Assembly (NCBI GenBank): GCA_002071485.1
Contig: MWFF01000037.1
Location: forward strand, 1 to 64,000
Direction of reading: 5' to 3'
From: Verrucomicrobia bacterium ADurb.Bin006
Lineage (GTDB): Bacteria; Verrucomicrobiota; Verrucomicrobiia; Limisphaerales; J093
DNA: 64,000 bases
The position numbers were made by a program, and so were the translations under genes. The notes beneath the pieces are model-generated. The model saw only the letters and a program-made list of their open reading frames with translations, was not told where the DNA came from and searched no databases. This document shows, piece after piece, positions 44,749-54,260 of this stretch. Each line of letters opens with the position of its first letter. Positions within the stretch are counted from its first letter, which is position 1.

Positions 44749-46923
44749 ATGGACGCAACCAAGCCAAATCCGATTTCTGACAGCCAACTGCATTTCCTCG
44801 ATTACTGGCGGATTATTCGCATCCGCAAGACCGTCATTTTGGCCGTCTTTCTGCTGGTCGTCCTGACGACCACGGCGGTGACGTTCGTGCTCAAGCCCAC
44901 GTTCATGAGCACGGCCCGCATCGAGGTCGAGAAGCAGCCGACGGATTTCGACCCTTTCCTGCGTCCGCAGGTTCAGAATCAGTTCGACCCTTACTTCATC
45001 CAGACGGAGTTCGAGAAGATCCAGTCGAAGCCGATTCTCTACAAGGTGATCGAGTCGCTGGACTTGCGCAAGACCTGGGGACAGCGACTCAAGAACGCTG
45101 TGAGCGAGCCGGAGGCGTATTTGCTGCTGCGTCGGAACCTCGATGTGCGTCAATCGAGAAACACCAGCCTCATCGAGATTCGCGCCTACAGCGAGAACCG
45201 GGACGAGGCCTCGGCCATCGCGAACGAAGTCGCCAATGTCTACAAGGAGTCGCGGGTCGAGGAGAAACAGCGGCAAACGAGCGCCGGCATTTCCAAGCTC
45301 AGGGCGAAGCTCGATGAGCAGGCGGAGGCCGTCGCGAAGTTGCAGGACAACGTGGATCAACTGCGGGCCGAGTTGAATATTCCCGACTCGATCAACGACG
45401 CCTCGGTCTATCAGACATCGCTCGAACGCGAGAAAGTCAGCGCCATGGCGCAGGAACTGACGCGCGCTCACTCGGAGTACGTGTATTTTCTCACAAAGCT
45501 CGAGGATTTGAAGAAGCTCGATCGGACATCCATGAGGGAGGCGGTGCTGGTCACGATGCCCACGGAAGCGCGGTTGGGCGAGCTTTTGGGAGCGTTGTCT
45601 CTGGCACAGCAGGAAGTGGCCCGACTGCGAGAGGATTTTTCGAACGATTATCCCGAAATGAAGCGCAAGCTCGCGCTTGTCGAGCAAATCGATCAGCAGG
45701 TCGAGGCGCGGCTGACGGGCATCCTGACCGGTTTGGAGAACCAGGTGATCTCGCTCAAGGCTCGCCGCGATGAACTCCAGAAGGCAGTGGACGACGGCAA
45801 GAAGCTGGTGGTCGAGGAAGCCAAGCGTTCCCGCGAGTATTGGAGCAGCAAGCGCGAACTCGAGAATAAGCAGAAGATCAGAGACGCGATCCTGATGCGC
45901 ATGCTGCAGGAGGAAGTGGATGCCGAGTTGCCGAAGGAATCGATGGTGCGGATCGTCGATCCCGCCGAGCCCGCTCTGCGACCTGTTCGGCCCAATATCC
46001 CGTTGAACATCGCCCTGGGCATTATGGTGGGCCTGGTCATGGGCGTCGGCCTGGCGTTCTTCATCGAGTACCTCGATACGAGCGTCAAGACCATCGACGA
46101 TGTCGAGCGATCGCTGAGTGCGCCGGTCCTGGGTGTGATTCCGCAGAACGTGGGCATCCTGGTCAATGAAGGGCCTGACAGTCCGCACGGAGAGGCTTAC
46201 CGCGTGCTGCGCACCAATATCCTCTTCTCACGCAAGGAGCCTGGAGCGAACACGCTGACGGTGGTCAGCGGCGGGGCGGGCGAGGGCAAGTCGACCACCA
46301 TTCTCAACCTGGCGACCGTCTTTGCGCAGAACGGCCAGCGCGTGCTCGTGGTGGATTCGGATCTGAGGCGCCCCAGCCTGCACAAATTCCTGGCGGTGAG
46401 CAACAGCATCGGGCTGACCAACTACCTCATGAAGCAGAACACGCTCGAGGAGGTGATCCAGACCACCAAATTGCCGATGATGGACTTCCTGGCGAGCGGC
46501 AAGTTGCCCAGCAGTTCCCTGGGGATTCTGAACTCGACGCGGATGAAGGAGTTCATCAAGGATGTCCAGCGGCGATACGACTTCGTGTTTTTCGATTCTC
46601 CTCCGATCATGGGCGTGAGCGACGCCTCGATTCTGGCGAGCGAGGTGGATCTGTCGGTTCTGGTGGTCCAATACCGCAAGTATCCGCAGGCGATGACCTT
46701 GCGGGCCAAGCAGATGGTTGAGAAGGTCGGAGGAACGATGCTCGGTGTTGTGCTCAACAACATCAACATCTCGCAGGATTCCTACTACTACTACTACAGC
46801 GGCTATTACTACGATTACTACTCGAAGGGCGAGTACGGTGAATCCAAATCGAGCGAGGACGACGAGTCTCGCAAGGCAGCCCCCAAGAAGCCGGCGGAAG
46901 CGGAGTTGAAGACGAAATACTGA
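44749..46923 (+). CDS. Wzc-like polysaccharide co-polymerase/BY-family tyrosine autokinase
   Basis: A 724-residue inner-membrane protein that regulates chain length and export of exopolysaccharide. A Wzz domain with helix 1 (about 28-49) is followed by a long periplasmic coiled coil (about 165-400) and helix 2 (about 420-440, with a Pro-rich entry). The cytoplasmic kinase has Walker A GGAGEGKST (508-516), Walker A' VLVVDSDLRRP (about 533-543) and Walker B FVFFDSPP (about 611-618). The C-terminus has a tyrosine cluster (about 679-696, thirteen Tyr with few other residues) that is the autophosphorylation site, then a charged tail. No cognate phosphatase is seen nearby. Confidence 0.94.
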   Translation: MDATKPNPISDSQLHFLDYWRIIRIRKTVILAVFLLVVLTTTAVTFVLKPTFMSTARIEVEKQPTDFDPFLRPQVQNQFDPYFIQTEFEKIQSKPILYKVIESLDLRKTWGQRLKNAVSEPEAYLLLRRNLDVRQSRNTSLIEIRAYSENRDEASAIANEVANVYKESRVEEKQRQTSAGISKLRAKLDEQAEAVAKLQDNVDQLRAELNIPDSINDASVYQTSLEREKVSAMAQELTRAHSEYVYFLTKLEDLKKLDRTSMREAVLVTMPTEARLGELLGALSLAQQEVARLREDFSNDYPEMKRKLALVEQIDQQVEARLTGILTGLENQVISLKARRDELQKAVDDGKKLVVEEAKRSREYWSSKRELENKQKIRDAILMRMLQEEVDAELPKESMVRIVDPAEPALRPVRPNIPLNIALGIMVGLVMGVGLAFFIEYLDTSVKTIDDVERSLSAPVLGVIPQNVGILVNEGPDSPHGEAYRVLRTNILFSRKEPGANTLTVVSGGAGEGKSTTILNLATVFAQNGQRVLVVDSDLRRPSLHKFLAVSNSIGLTNYLMKQNTLEEVIQTTKLPMMDFLASGKLPSSSLGILNSTRMKEFIKDVQRRYDFVFFDSPPIMGVSDASILASEVDLSVLVVQYRKYPQAMTLRAKQMVEKVGGTMLGVVLNNINISQDSYYYYYSGYYYDYYSKGEYGESKSSEDDESRKAAPKKPAEAELKTKY

Positions 46924-46958
46924 TTGCCTTGGCTCGGGCGGAGTTGAAGGATGTGGCG

Positions 46959-47600
46959 ATGATGACGACGATGGTCCAACTGGTCAGAGGGGGATGGTGG
47001 TGCGCGCTGGCGGCGCTGCTCGCGGCGCTGAGCTGCGGGTGCGAGAGTCCCAGTCAGGGCGGCAGCGGCTATGTGCCCGCGGAAGGCGCTGGCGCCGGGG
47101 TAACGCCGTCTTTGAGCGCGGATGCGGTGCGGATTGGGGACAAGGTTGAAATCACGTTTTCAGACATACCGGAAGTCTACCCCATCATGGTCCAGCGTGT
47201 CAGGGAAGACGGGAGCATCACGTTGCCGCTCGGCGTCAGGGTCGAGGCGGCCAACAAGAAGGCGACTGAGCTGCAGGATGCGATCGTCAACGCCTATGTC
47301 CCCAAATACTTCAAGCGACTGAGCGTGGCGGTGCGGCTCGAGGAGCGCGTTTTCTACGTCGGCGGGCAGGTGCGAGCACCGAATCGCTATGTCTTTCTGG
47401 GCGAAATGACGGTTTTGGGGGCAATTAAAGTCGCCGGCGACTTCACCGAATTCGCCAAGCGCACTGCTGTAAAGGTCACCCGTGCTGATGGCACCGAGAT
47501 CAAAGTGGACTGCAAGAAAGCGCTGAAGAACTCGAAGTACGATCTGCCCGTCTTTCCCGGAGACAAGATCGACGTCCCGCGTCGCGTGCTTTGGGATTAG
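46959..47600 (+). CDS. Wza-like polysaccharide export protein
   Basis: A 213-residue exported protein of the polysaccharide biosynthesis/export type. The signal segment ends in LSCGC, which may be a lipobox with a non-standard residue at -3. The Poly_export domain starts with LSADAVRIGDKVEITF and includes VREDGSITLPLGVRV. A single SLBB-like module follows (FYVGGQVRAPNRYVFLGEMTVLGAIKVAG). It is shorter than E. coli Wza (379 residues) and lacks the C-terminal amphipathic helix, so the barrel gene upstream may provide the outer-membrane pore. ATG 46959 is chosen after AAGGA; ATG 46962 is also possible. Confidence 0.85.
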   Translation: MMTTMVQLVRGGWWCALAALLAALSCGCESPSQGGSGYVPAEGAGAGVTPSLSADAVRIGDKVEITFSDIPEVYPIMVQRVREDGSITLPLGVRVEAANKKATELQDAIVNAYVPKYFKRLSVAVRLEERVFYVGGQVRAPNRYVFLGEMTVLGAIKVAGDFTEFAKRTAVKVTRADGTEIKVDCKKALKNSKYDLPVFPGDKIDVPRRVLWD

Positions 47601-47625
47601 CCGATCGCGCGGGGGAGGTAACAAA

Positions 47626-48015
47626 ATGGTCCTTCTGCGCGTCCTGACGGGAAGCCAGGCAGGGGCGATCACGCAGGCGCGGTGTTTTCCGTTTCGAGTG
47701 GGGCGTGCTTCGAGCGCGGACTGGCGAATCGAAGCCCCGGGGGTCTGGGATGAGCAGTTCGAGATCCTCCTCTCTCAGGCGGATGGGTTTCTTCTCACAG
47801 CAAATGCGGCGACCCTCACATGTGTCAACGGCGAGCGCGTTTCCCAGGCTCCCCTGCGAAATGGCGATCACATCGAGTGCGGCGATCTGCGAATCCAGTT
47901 TTGGCTTAGCCCTGCCCACCAGCGCGGACTGCGGGCGCGGGAGACGGCCACGTGGGTTGCCCTGGCCGGTCTGGCGGCCGTTCAAGCGTATCTCTTCTGG
48001 TGGTTGACCCGATAA
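47626..48015 (+). CDS. FHA-like domain protein with C-terminal membrane anchor
   Basis: A 129-residue protein. Residues about 5-100 have FHA-type strands: FPFRVGRASSADWRI (RVGR plus Ser), then CVNGERVSQAPLRNGDHIECG, the usual N-G and L-x-x-G-D positions. A helix at about 108-127 would anchor it in the membrane with the FHA domain in the cytoplasm. GGAGG lies eight bases upstream of the ATG. FHA domains bind phosphothreonine peptides; a phosphothreonine source is not in this operon, though a Hanks kinase occurs elsewhere in the window. It directly follows the Wza-like gene. Confidence 0.75.
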   Translation: MVLLRVLTGSQAGAITQARCFPFRVGRASSADWRIEAPGVWDEQFEILLSQADGFLLTANAATLTCVNGERVSQAPLRNGDHIECGDLRIQFWLSPAHQRGLRARETATWVALAGLAAVQAYLFWWLTR

Positions 48016-48093
48016 ACTCGGCGCCGCCGCACACATCGAGCGATGCGGGTCTTTGCTCGCCTTTCGAGCCCGAGCCCGCTACGCTCTCGTCCC

Positions 48094-49251
48094 ATGAACA
48101 CGGTGCGACTCGGGATCATCGGACTGGGCAACATCGGAAAGTACCACGCCGACTACCTGCTCAATCGGAAGGTGACGCGGTGCGCCCTGACCGCTGTGGC
48201 CGATGCCTCCACCCCGCTGGATCGTTACGCGCAGGAATCGTTGAAGACGTTTAGGGACGGAGAGGCGCTGATTCGGTCCGGTTTGGTGGATGCGGTTGTC
48301 ATCGCGACGCCCCACTATCAGCATACCACCCTGGGGATTTCCGCGATCGAGGCAGGCCTGCATGTGATGGTCGAGAAGCCGATTTCGGTGCACAAAGCAG
48401 ACGCCGAGCGTTTGATTGCGGCGCACCGGGCCAGGCCAGATCGGGTGTTTGCCGCCATGTTCCAGCTTCGGACCGAGCCGCGGTACATGAAGATCAAGCG
48501 TTTGATCGAAGCGGGCGATCTGGGGACTTTGGTGCGGACAAGCTGGATCATGACCGACTGGTATCGGACGGAGGCGTATTACGCCAGCGGCGGCTGGCGC
48601 GCCACGTGGAAGGGAGAGGGCGGCGGGGTGCTTCTCAACCAATGCCCGCACAACCTGGACATTCTCCAGTGGCTGTGCGGCATGCCGCAATCGGTGCGCG
48701 GTTTCTGTCAACTCGGGCGGTATCACGCCATCGAGGTCGAGGACAATGTCACGGCCTACTGGGCCTGGGCAAACGGAGCGACGGGGGTGTTTGTAACCTC
48801 GACCGGTGAAGCGCCCGGCACCAACCGGCTCGAGATCTGCGGCACTCGAGGCCGACTCGTCCTCGAAGACAACCGCCTCAGGTTCACACGCAACGAGGTC
48901 GACATGATCGAGTTCAGCCGGTCGGCGAAGTCGGGTTTTGCGCGGCCCGATATCTGGAATATCGACATCCCGTTCGACAACGCGCCTGCCCAGCATGCGA
49001 CGCTGATGCAGAACTTCGTCGACTCCATTCTCGACGGTGCGCCCCTGGTGGCTCCCGGCGAAGACGGTCTGCGCTCCGTCGAACTTGCCAACGCGATCCT
49101 TTATTCGTCGATTCTGGGCCAGACCGTCGAACTCCCGCTGGACGGCGCCGCATACGAGCGGACGCTCGAGGGCTTGATCACACAGTCCAAGTTCGAAAAG
49201 AAGGTCGCAGCGGTCAGCGATGAGGATTTCACGAAGTCCTTTGTGCGGTGA
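48094..49251 (+). CDS. Gfo/Idh/MocA-family oxidoreductase
   Basis: A 385-residue NAD(P)-dependent sugar oxidoreductase. The Rossmann start GIIGLGNIGKYHADY lies at residues 7-21, followed by VVIATPHYQH, the conserved EKPISVHK (catalytic Lys) and GGGVLLNQCPHNLDILQWL, which contains the family's histidine. It probably oxidises or epimerises a sugar or inositol derivative; near an exopolysaccharide locus a nucleotide-sugar role is possible. ATG 48094 puts the Rossmann motif at the N-terminus. Confidence 0.92.
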   Translation: MNTVRLGIIGLGNIGKYHADYLLNRKVTRCALTAVADASTPLDRYAQESLKTFRDGEALIRSGLVDAVVIATPHYQHTTLGISAIEAGLHVMVEKPISVHKADAERLIAAHRARPDRVFAAMFQLRTEPRYMKIKRLIEAGDLGTLVRTSWIMTDWYRTEAYYASGGWRATWKGEGGGVLLNQCPHNLDILQWLCGMPQSVRGFCQLGRYHAIEVEDNVTAYWAWANGATGVFVTSTGEAPGTNRLEICGTRGRLVLEDNRLRFTRNEVDMIEFSRSAKSGFARPDIWNIDIPFDNAPAQHATLMQNFVDSILDGAPLVAPGEDGLRSVELANAILYSSILGQTVELPLDGAAYERTLEGLITQSKFEKKVAAVSDEDFTKSFVR

Positions 49252-49280
49252 CCTTCTTCACAAGAGGACCACTATGCGGG

Positions 49281-50513
49281 CTAGAGAAGCAGAACCGCGC
49301 CAGGTTCGAGAGATCGAGAACTGCAACACACTGTTCCCATGACAGACCACTCTCGGGACCGACAGGATGCTCCCGGTTCCCTTTCTGGGCGCGGTTTTGC
49401 CGGAGCCCGGATGGCGGACTCCGCGGAACCTTGTGAAACATCCGGGCCAGGGTGCTGGATCTCGCGCGGCATGACAAACAGGTTGTCGGGGTCGATGTGG
49501 ACGGTCAGCGGAGTTCCGGGGGCTCGAGTTTGCATGGGATTCTGTTCCAAGGCTTTGATTGTGGCCCCATTGGGCAGCCCCAGGAGGTATTGTTCGATCT
49601 CGCCCAGGTAGTGCGTCCGGGCGACGACAGTCTGCAGCATGTTGCTCGACTGGGCCCCGAATCGGACTGCTTCGGGGCGGAAACCGAGCCAGACCGGCTG
49701 TCCGGGGACAATCCCGTTACGCGGTGACGCCGTAAACAGACCGCAATCGGCGCGAAGCTCGAGGCCGGCGTGCGATGTCGCCACGACATTGGCCTCGATC
49801 CAGTTGGCTTCACCGACGAAGTCCGCGACGAATCGGCTGGCTGGAGCGCAGTAGATTTGTCGGGGTGTGCCAATCTGCTCGATCGTCCCGTCTCTGAGGA
49901 CGGCGATTCGGTCGGCCATCGACAGTGACTCCTTCTGGTCATGGGTGACGTAGATTGTCGTGACGTGCGATTCGTCATGAATGCGTCGGATTTCCTGGCG
50001 CATCTCGAGGCGCAGCTTGGCGTCGAGGTTGGAGAGCGGCTCATCGAGCAGCAACACATCCGGCCGAACCACGAGGGCGCGGGCCAAAGCCACCCGTTGC
50101 TGTTGGCCTCCCGACAGTTCGGCGGGCGAACGATGCGAGAAGGCCGTCATCTGAACCCTCTCGAGCGCCTCGCGGACCTGCTGTTCCCTAGCCCGAGCCG
50201 GGACGCCGCGGGCCTCCAGCCCATACGCGACATTCTGCGCAACTGTCAGATGCGGCCACAGTGCGTAGTTCTGAAAGACCATCCCGGTGTTGCGGTGTTG
50301 GGGTGGCACGCCCATCATTGGACGGTCTGCAAAGAGAATTTCTCCAGCGTCGGGTTGGTAGAATCCAGCGACAATCCGGAGCAAGGTGGTCTTTCCGCAA
50401 CCGGAGGGCCCCAGCAGAAAGAACAACTCACGGTCATGGACCTCGATGCAGACATCCCGCAGAACCACGGCAGGGCCAAACCGCTTGGTGAGATTTCGTA
50501 TCGAGACGCGCAT
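49281..50513 (-). CDS. ABC transporter ATPase of the iron/spermidine type
   Basis: A 410-residue ATPase with Walker A GPSGCGKTT, Q-loop VFQNYALWPH, signature LSGGQQQR, Walker B VLLLDEPLSNLD and switch His in VTHD, so it should be active. A TOBE-like region follows (about 270-355). The last ~45 residues are low complexity, as if the reading frame runs past its normal end. ATG 50513 lies eight bases after the stop of the binding-protein gene. No permease gene is adjacent. Confidence 0.9.
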   Translation of the reverse strand: MRVSIRNLTKRFGPAVVLRDVCIEVHDRELFFLLGPSGCGKTTLLRIVAGFYQPDAGEILFADRPMMGVPPQHRNTGMVFQNYALWPHLTVAQNVAYGLEARGVPARAREQQVREALERVQMTAFSHRSPAELSGGQQQRVALARALVVRPDVLLLDEPLSNLDAKLRLEMRQEIRRIHDESHVTTIYVTHDQKESLSMADRIAVLRDGTIEQIGTPRQIYCAPASRFVADFVGEANWIEANVVATSHAGLELRADCGLFTASPRNGIVPGQPVWLGFRPEAVRFGAQSSNMLQTVVARTHYLGEIEQYLLGLPNGATIKALEQNPMQTRAPGTPLTVHIDPDNLFVMPREIQHPGPDVSQGSAESAIRAPAKPRPEREPGASCRSREWSVMGTVCCSSRSLEPGAVLLL

Positions 50514-50521
50514 GGGGAAGG

Positions 50522-51922
50522 TCAGGGGGTTCGGGTCGTTCCGATCGAGCTTTGCCCGGGGTAACGGATGTGAGCTGCAGGCACTGCCGGCGGCTCGTGG
50601 CCGGCAGAGGCCGGGACTGGTGCCGGCGCTCGCTCTGCCAGTGTGCGATACTTGTCTTGCGCCCAGGCCTGCCATTGCTGTTTCGTTCGGTTGCGAAAAG
50701 AGGCGTCTTTCCACGGCCCTTGGGACAGACCGCGTCCTGCCGCCTCGCTGATCGGCACGCGGCCCAACTCCGCACTTTCGACCTCGATTTGGCCGCGGCG
50801 GATCATCGCGCGCCATGCGGTCTGGAGCTCGGCGTGGGTGTCAACCAGCAGCGCGCCGGCGAGAGCAGCGACAACCTCCCGGCGTTCGCGGGCAAGTCGG
50901 GCGTCATAGCGAAAGACATGTGGGAGGTCGAAGGGCGAGAAGGCGATATTGCTGACGTCGCGATAGCGTCGGTAGAAATCGGGGCGCACCGCCATGCGTT
51001 CGATCGAGTGGTGACGCGGCCCCTCGGGATGGCCGCGCGGCAGAAACCAGAGGCGCTGGCCCTGTTCGCCGAGGCAGAAATGGAGGAATCGCTGGGCGGC
51101 AGCGAGGTGCGGCGCGCCTTTGAGGATGCAGAGCCCGTCGGGGCTGATCGCGGTGAAATCGTCGGGAAGCACGAAGGTCATGTCGGCGCGGCCAGCGACG
51201 GCGATCTGTGTGAAGCCGTAGAAATCGATGGCGAAGCCGTAGGCGATCTCGCCCAGCGTGACGTCTTTGGCGGTGCTCGACGAAAGGCGGTCGAACTTGG
51301 ATGTGTTTCCGGCAATCTCAGTCAGCAACTGCCATCCCTGTCGCCACCCATAGGCCTGAAGGAATGCCTCGAACATGTTGTTCATCGTTCCGCTGTTCCG
51401 CGGGTCGGCAATGCCAACCCAGCCGCGCAACTCCGGATTGGCCAGGTCCGCCCAACGCCTGGCCAGCGGCAAGCCCATGCGCCGTTGGACACGTGTGTTT
51501 TGCAGAATGCCGAAGCTGGACAGAGCGACCCCATACCATCGGTGCGCAGGATCGTAGAGTTCAACGCCATTCGCGCTTTGGGGAATGGCCGACAGAATCT
51601 CGTCAGGGACGCGATAGGCCGTCGTGAGACCCTTGTCGGCCAGAAGCAAATACGGTTCGGGGCCGCCCCCAAAGAAGCAGTCGATACCGATCCCGTCGGG
51701 CTTGGCGGCAAACTCGGATTGCACGAATTTGAGGGCGTCCGCCGTGCCGCCCAGGTTCCGCCACTCGACGGTGGCAGGCTCGCCATAGGTTTCGCGGTGC
51801 CAGGCCTGGAAAGCCTGACCGAATTCGGAGCAGATCGAAGTGTTGTGGGGCGAGATGACAACCACCCGATCGTCCGCTGCGGCAGCAATCCACACCACCA
51901 GCCCGACGAGGGCGCCTGTCAT
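50522..51922 (-). CDS. ABC transporter substrate-binding protein, iron/putrescine type
   Basis: A 466-residue periplasmic binding protein of the AfuA/FbpA class: signal peptide 1-17, then VVVISPHNTSICSEFGQAF, GIDCFFGGGPEPYLLL, YGVALSSFGILQNTR and DPRNSGTMNNMFEAF, which are typical of type-II ferric or polyamine binding proteins. A C-terminal extension of ~100 residues, Ala/Pro-rich at its end, is longer than usual. ATG 51922 is preferred over a GTG at 51982. Ligand not determined by sequence. Confidence 0.85.
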   Translation of the reverse strand: MTGALVGLVVWIAAAADDRVVVISPHNTSICSEFGQAFQAWHRETYGEPATVEWRNLGGTADALKFVQSEFAAKPDGIGIDCFFGGGPEPYLLLADKGLTTAYRVPDEILSAIPQSANGVELYDPAHRWYGVALSSFGILQNTRVQRRMGLPLARRWADLANPELRGWVGIADPRNSGTMNNMFEAFLQAYGWRQGWQLLTEIAGNTSKFDRLSSSTAKDVTLGEIAYGFAIDFYGFTQIAVAGRADMTFVLPDDFTAISPDGLCILKGAPHLAAAQRFLHFCLGEQGQRLWFLPRGHPEGPRHHSIERMAVRPDFYRRYRDVSNIAFSPFDLPHVFRYDARLARERREVVAALAGALLVDTHAELQTAWRAMIRRGQIEVESAELGRVPISEAAGRGLSQGPWKDASFRNRTKQQWQAWAQDKYRTLAERAPAPVPASAGHEPPAVPAAHIRYPGQSSIGTTRTP

Positions 51923-52019
51923 TCCCCGAGGGCAGGCACGAGCCCGAATCAACCATGAAGACGTGGGCGCAGTGTCTTTCACTCCACAAGCCCGCCCCGA
52001 ACGGGTCTCGACGCATCTG

Positions 52020-52736
52020 TCAGCCCCGGTTGTCGCCCAGGCTGCGGGCGATCAGGATGATACGCAACATTTCGAGCACAGCAGTGATCAGACCGGCGAC
52101 GTACGTGAGGGCAGCCGCGTTGAGCACGCGGCTCAGGGCGGCGCGTTCGCGCCCGCTGACAAGCCCGTGGCGCAGCAACTGGTCCTTCGCGCGCCGACTG
52201 GCGTCGTACTCGACGGGCAGGGTGACGAGCTGAAAGAACGTGACGACCGCGTAGGCCCCGATAGCGAACGGGAGGAGCGCGGCGAACAGCTTGACGCTGA
52301 TGAGGCCGATATAGGTCAGCAGCATGCCCGCACCCAGAATCAAGAAAGCGGCCTTCGTCGCGAAATTGGTGGCGGGCACGAGCATCATCCGCAACTGAAG
52401 CGGCCCATACGCGGCTTGATGCTGGAGGGCATGGCCTGCCTCGTGAGCAGCCACCCCCACGGCCGCAATCGAACTGCCCTGGTAATTCTCCCCGGAAAGG
52501 AAGAGCGCGCGCCTGAGGGGATCGTAATGGTCGGTCAAGTGCCCCTGCACGGGGTGAATGTCGACATCCTGAAGACCGGCGCGGTCGAGAATGACTCGGG
52601 CAGCCTGGGCCCCAGTCACACCCGACTCGAGAGGTTGACGGACATAGCGGTTGTACGTTGAGGTAAGTCTGAACTGGGCATAGAGGCCCAGAAGCAAACC
52701 CGGGATGATCAGCCAATCGTATGGTCCAAAAAACAT
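52020..52736 (-). CDS. Membrane-bound zinc metallopeptidase (YugP-like)
   Basis: A 238-residue integral membrane protein of the YugP/zinc-peptidase-2 family. A first helix (LIIPGLLLGLYAQF) is followed by YDPLRRALFLSGENYQGSSIAAVGVAAHEAGHALQH, split by the zinc-binding HEAGH. Two or three helices follow, then PVEYDASRRA, whose Glu is the third ligand. ATG 52736 has AAGG upstream. The cellular substrate is unknown; the family is thought to be involved in membrane protein turnover. Confidence 0.9.
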   Translation of the reverse strand: MFFGPYDWLIIPGLLLGLYAQFRLTSTYNRYVRQPLESGVTGAQAARVILDRAGLQDVDIHPVQGHLTDHYDPLRRALFLSGENYQGSSIAAVGVAAHEAGHALQHQAAYGPLQLRMMLVPATNFATKAAFLILGAGMLLTYIGLISVKLFAALLPFAIGAYAVVTFFQLVTLPVEYDASRRAKDQLLRHGLVSGRERAALSRVLNAAALTYVAGLITAVLEMLRIILIARSLGDNRG

Positions 52737-52912
52737 AATCGTGCCTTCGAGTCGCGGCCTGGCTCCCTCCGCGGTCTCGCGAAAAAGCCCCGCCCGCATC
52801 CGCCTGCATCTGAGGTTGAGAGAGGAGCAGCCTTCTTTGCATGGAGCGGCACCTCAGACGCCACGCTGGCAACAGATGTCTCAAAAAACGGCGAAGCGCA
52901 AGGCCGAATGCT

Positions 52913-53045
52913 CAGCAGTTCTCATTTCGGCGTGGGCCTCCGACGAGAACCGGCTGAAGCCGGGACACTCCACCGCGTCCGACGCTTCGGCGCGGTGTTC
53001 GGTGTGTCGCCTTCAGGCGGCTCGTGACCAAAATGAGAACCGCTG
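52913..53045. repeat. Intergenic element bounded by 18-bp inverted repeats
   Basis: CAGCAGTTCTCATTTCGG (52913-52930) and CCAAAATGAGAACCGCTG (53028-53045) are inverted copies with two mismatches. Inside are further complementary pieces (GGCTGAAGCC and GCCTTCAGG). The right arm ends ten bases before the M24 peptidase stop region. It looks like a small palindromic or MITE-like unit; no coding frame is inside. Confidence 0.7.
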
Positions 53046-53054
53046 CCGAAGGCT

Positions 53055-54182
53055 TCACACTTCGAGAACCTTCTCGAACTTGGTGAGGTTGTGGGCGCCG
53101 GCGTCCGTGATCACGACCATGTCCTCGATCCGGACCCCTCCGATTGAAGCGTAGTAGAGCCCCGGTTCGACGGTAACGACGTGGCCGGGGCGGAGGACGG
53201 CATCACTGGCTTCAGTGATCTGGGGAGGCTCGTGGAGTTCGAGTCCGACGCCATGACCCGTCCCGTGAAAGAATCCCTCCAACCGTCCATTGCGGCGGCC
53301 GGTGCGGTATCCCTCCCGCTCGAACTGGCGCGCGACCGCGCGGTGAATCTCGCAGCACTTGCGGCCGGGACGCATCATCCGCAGGGCAAGTTGCTGGGCG
53401 CTTTTGACAGCGTGATAAAGCTGTCGAAGGCCTTCGGAGGCTCGGCCTTTGACGACGGTGCGCGTAATATCTCCGTGGTACCCGGTCTTTTGGGAGCGGG
53501 GAAAGACATCGATGATGATGGGCTGGTTGGCGCGGAGGGGGCCGTGGCCCGGGTCGTGGGGATCGCAGGCTCTGTGTCCGCCAGCGACGATGGTGTGGCT
53601 GGCGCTGCCGCCCGCCTGGACAATGGCGACTTCGGCGATGGTGCGCAGACGTTCGGAGGTCAGAGAGGCGCCGCGGTAGGCGAGTTTGCCCCCGGGGCCG
53701 ACCCTGGCGCCTCGCAGGGCCTGAATGGCCTCGGCCATCCCGACCTCGGCCATCATGAGAGCCGCGCTGACCTTTTTAACCTCGTCAGCGGTCTTGAACT
53801 CGCGTTCGGGAAAAAAGAGCGCACCGCGCCGAACTTTCAGTCGAATCTTCAACCGGCGGAGTTCGCGGGCCAGGCCATACGGGAAGTTCTCCGGCACGAG
53901 AAACTTGTCGATTCCTCGTTCGTGTGCAAGCAGCCACACGACGCGGGCGAGGCTCTCGTCACGGGGACGTTTCAACTTGCGCTGACAGCGGCTCAAGGAG
54001 AGAACGCGGCAACCGTTTGCCTCGCGGCGGGCGCGATTCAGTTCGAGATCGCCGGCGATCATGTAGCTTCGTCCCTCGCGGCGAAGGTAGACGAAAGGAT
54101 CCGGGATGAACATCTTGACCGCATACAGCATGTTTGCGTCCCGCTCGCTGTCGGCGACCAGCAGCAAGTTGTCCTCGCTCAT
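53055..54182 (-). CDS. M24-family Xaa-Pro aminopeptidase-like metallopeptidase
   Basis: A 375-residue creatinase/prolidase-fold peptidase. An N-terminal domain (about 1-130) is followed by the pita-bread domain with the five metal ligands visible: IIIDVFP, GDITRTVV, FFHGTGHGVGLELHE, VTVEPGLY and VRIEDMVV. It should cleave the N-terminal residue before proline or act on dipeptides. No signal peptide. Confidence 0.93.
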   Translation of the reverse strand: MSEDNLLLVADSERDANMLYAVKMFIPDPFVYLRREGRSYMIAGDLELNRARREANGCRVLSLSRCQRKLKRPRDESLARVVWLLAHERGIDKFLVPENFPYGLARELRRLKIRLKVRRGALFFPEREFKTADEVKKVSAALMMAEVGMAEAIQALRGARVGPGGKLAYRGASLTSERLRTIAEVAIVQAGGSASHTIVAGGHRACDPHDPGHGPLRANQPIIIDVFPRSQKTGYHGDITRTVVKGRASEGLRQLYHAVKSAQQLALRMMRPGRKCCEIHRAVARQFEREGYRTGRRNGRLEGFFHGTGHGVGLELHEPPQITEASDAVLRPGHVVTVEPGLYYASIGGVRIEDMVVITDAGAHNLTKFEKVLEV

Positions 54183-54260
54183 TGCTGCGGCTCTGGGGTC
54201 GGCGCGGAGGTCGTGGTGGTGGGCATTGTCATGGGGGCTGTTTGGCTTTCCAAAGCGAGT

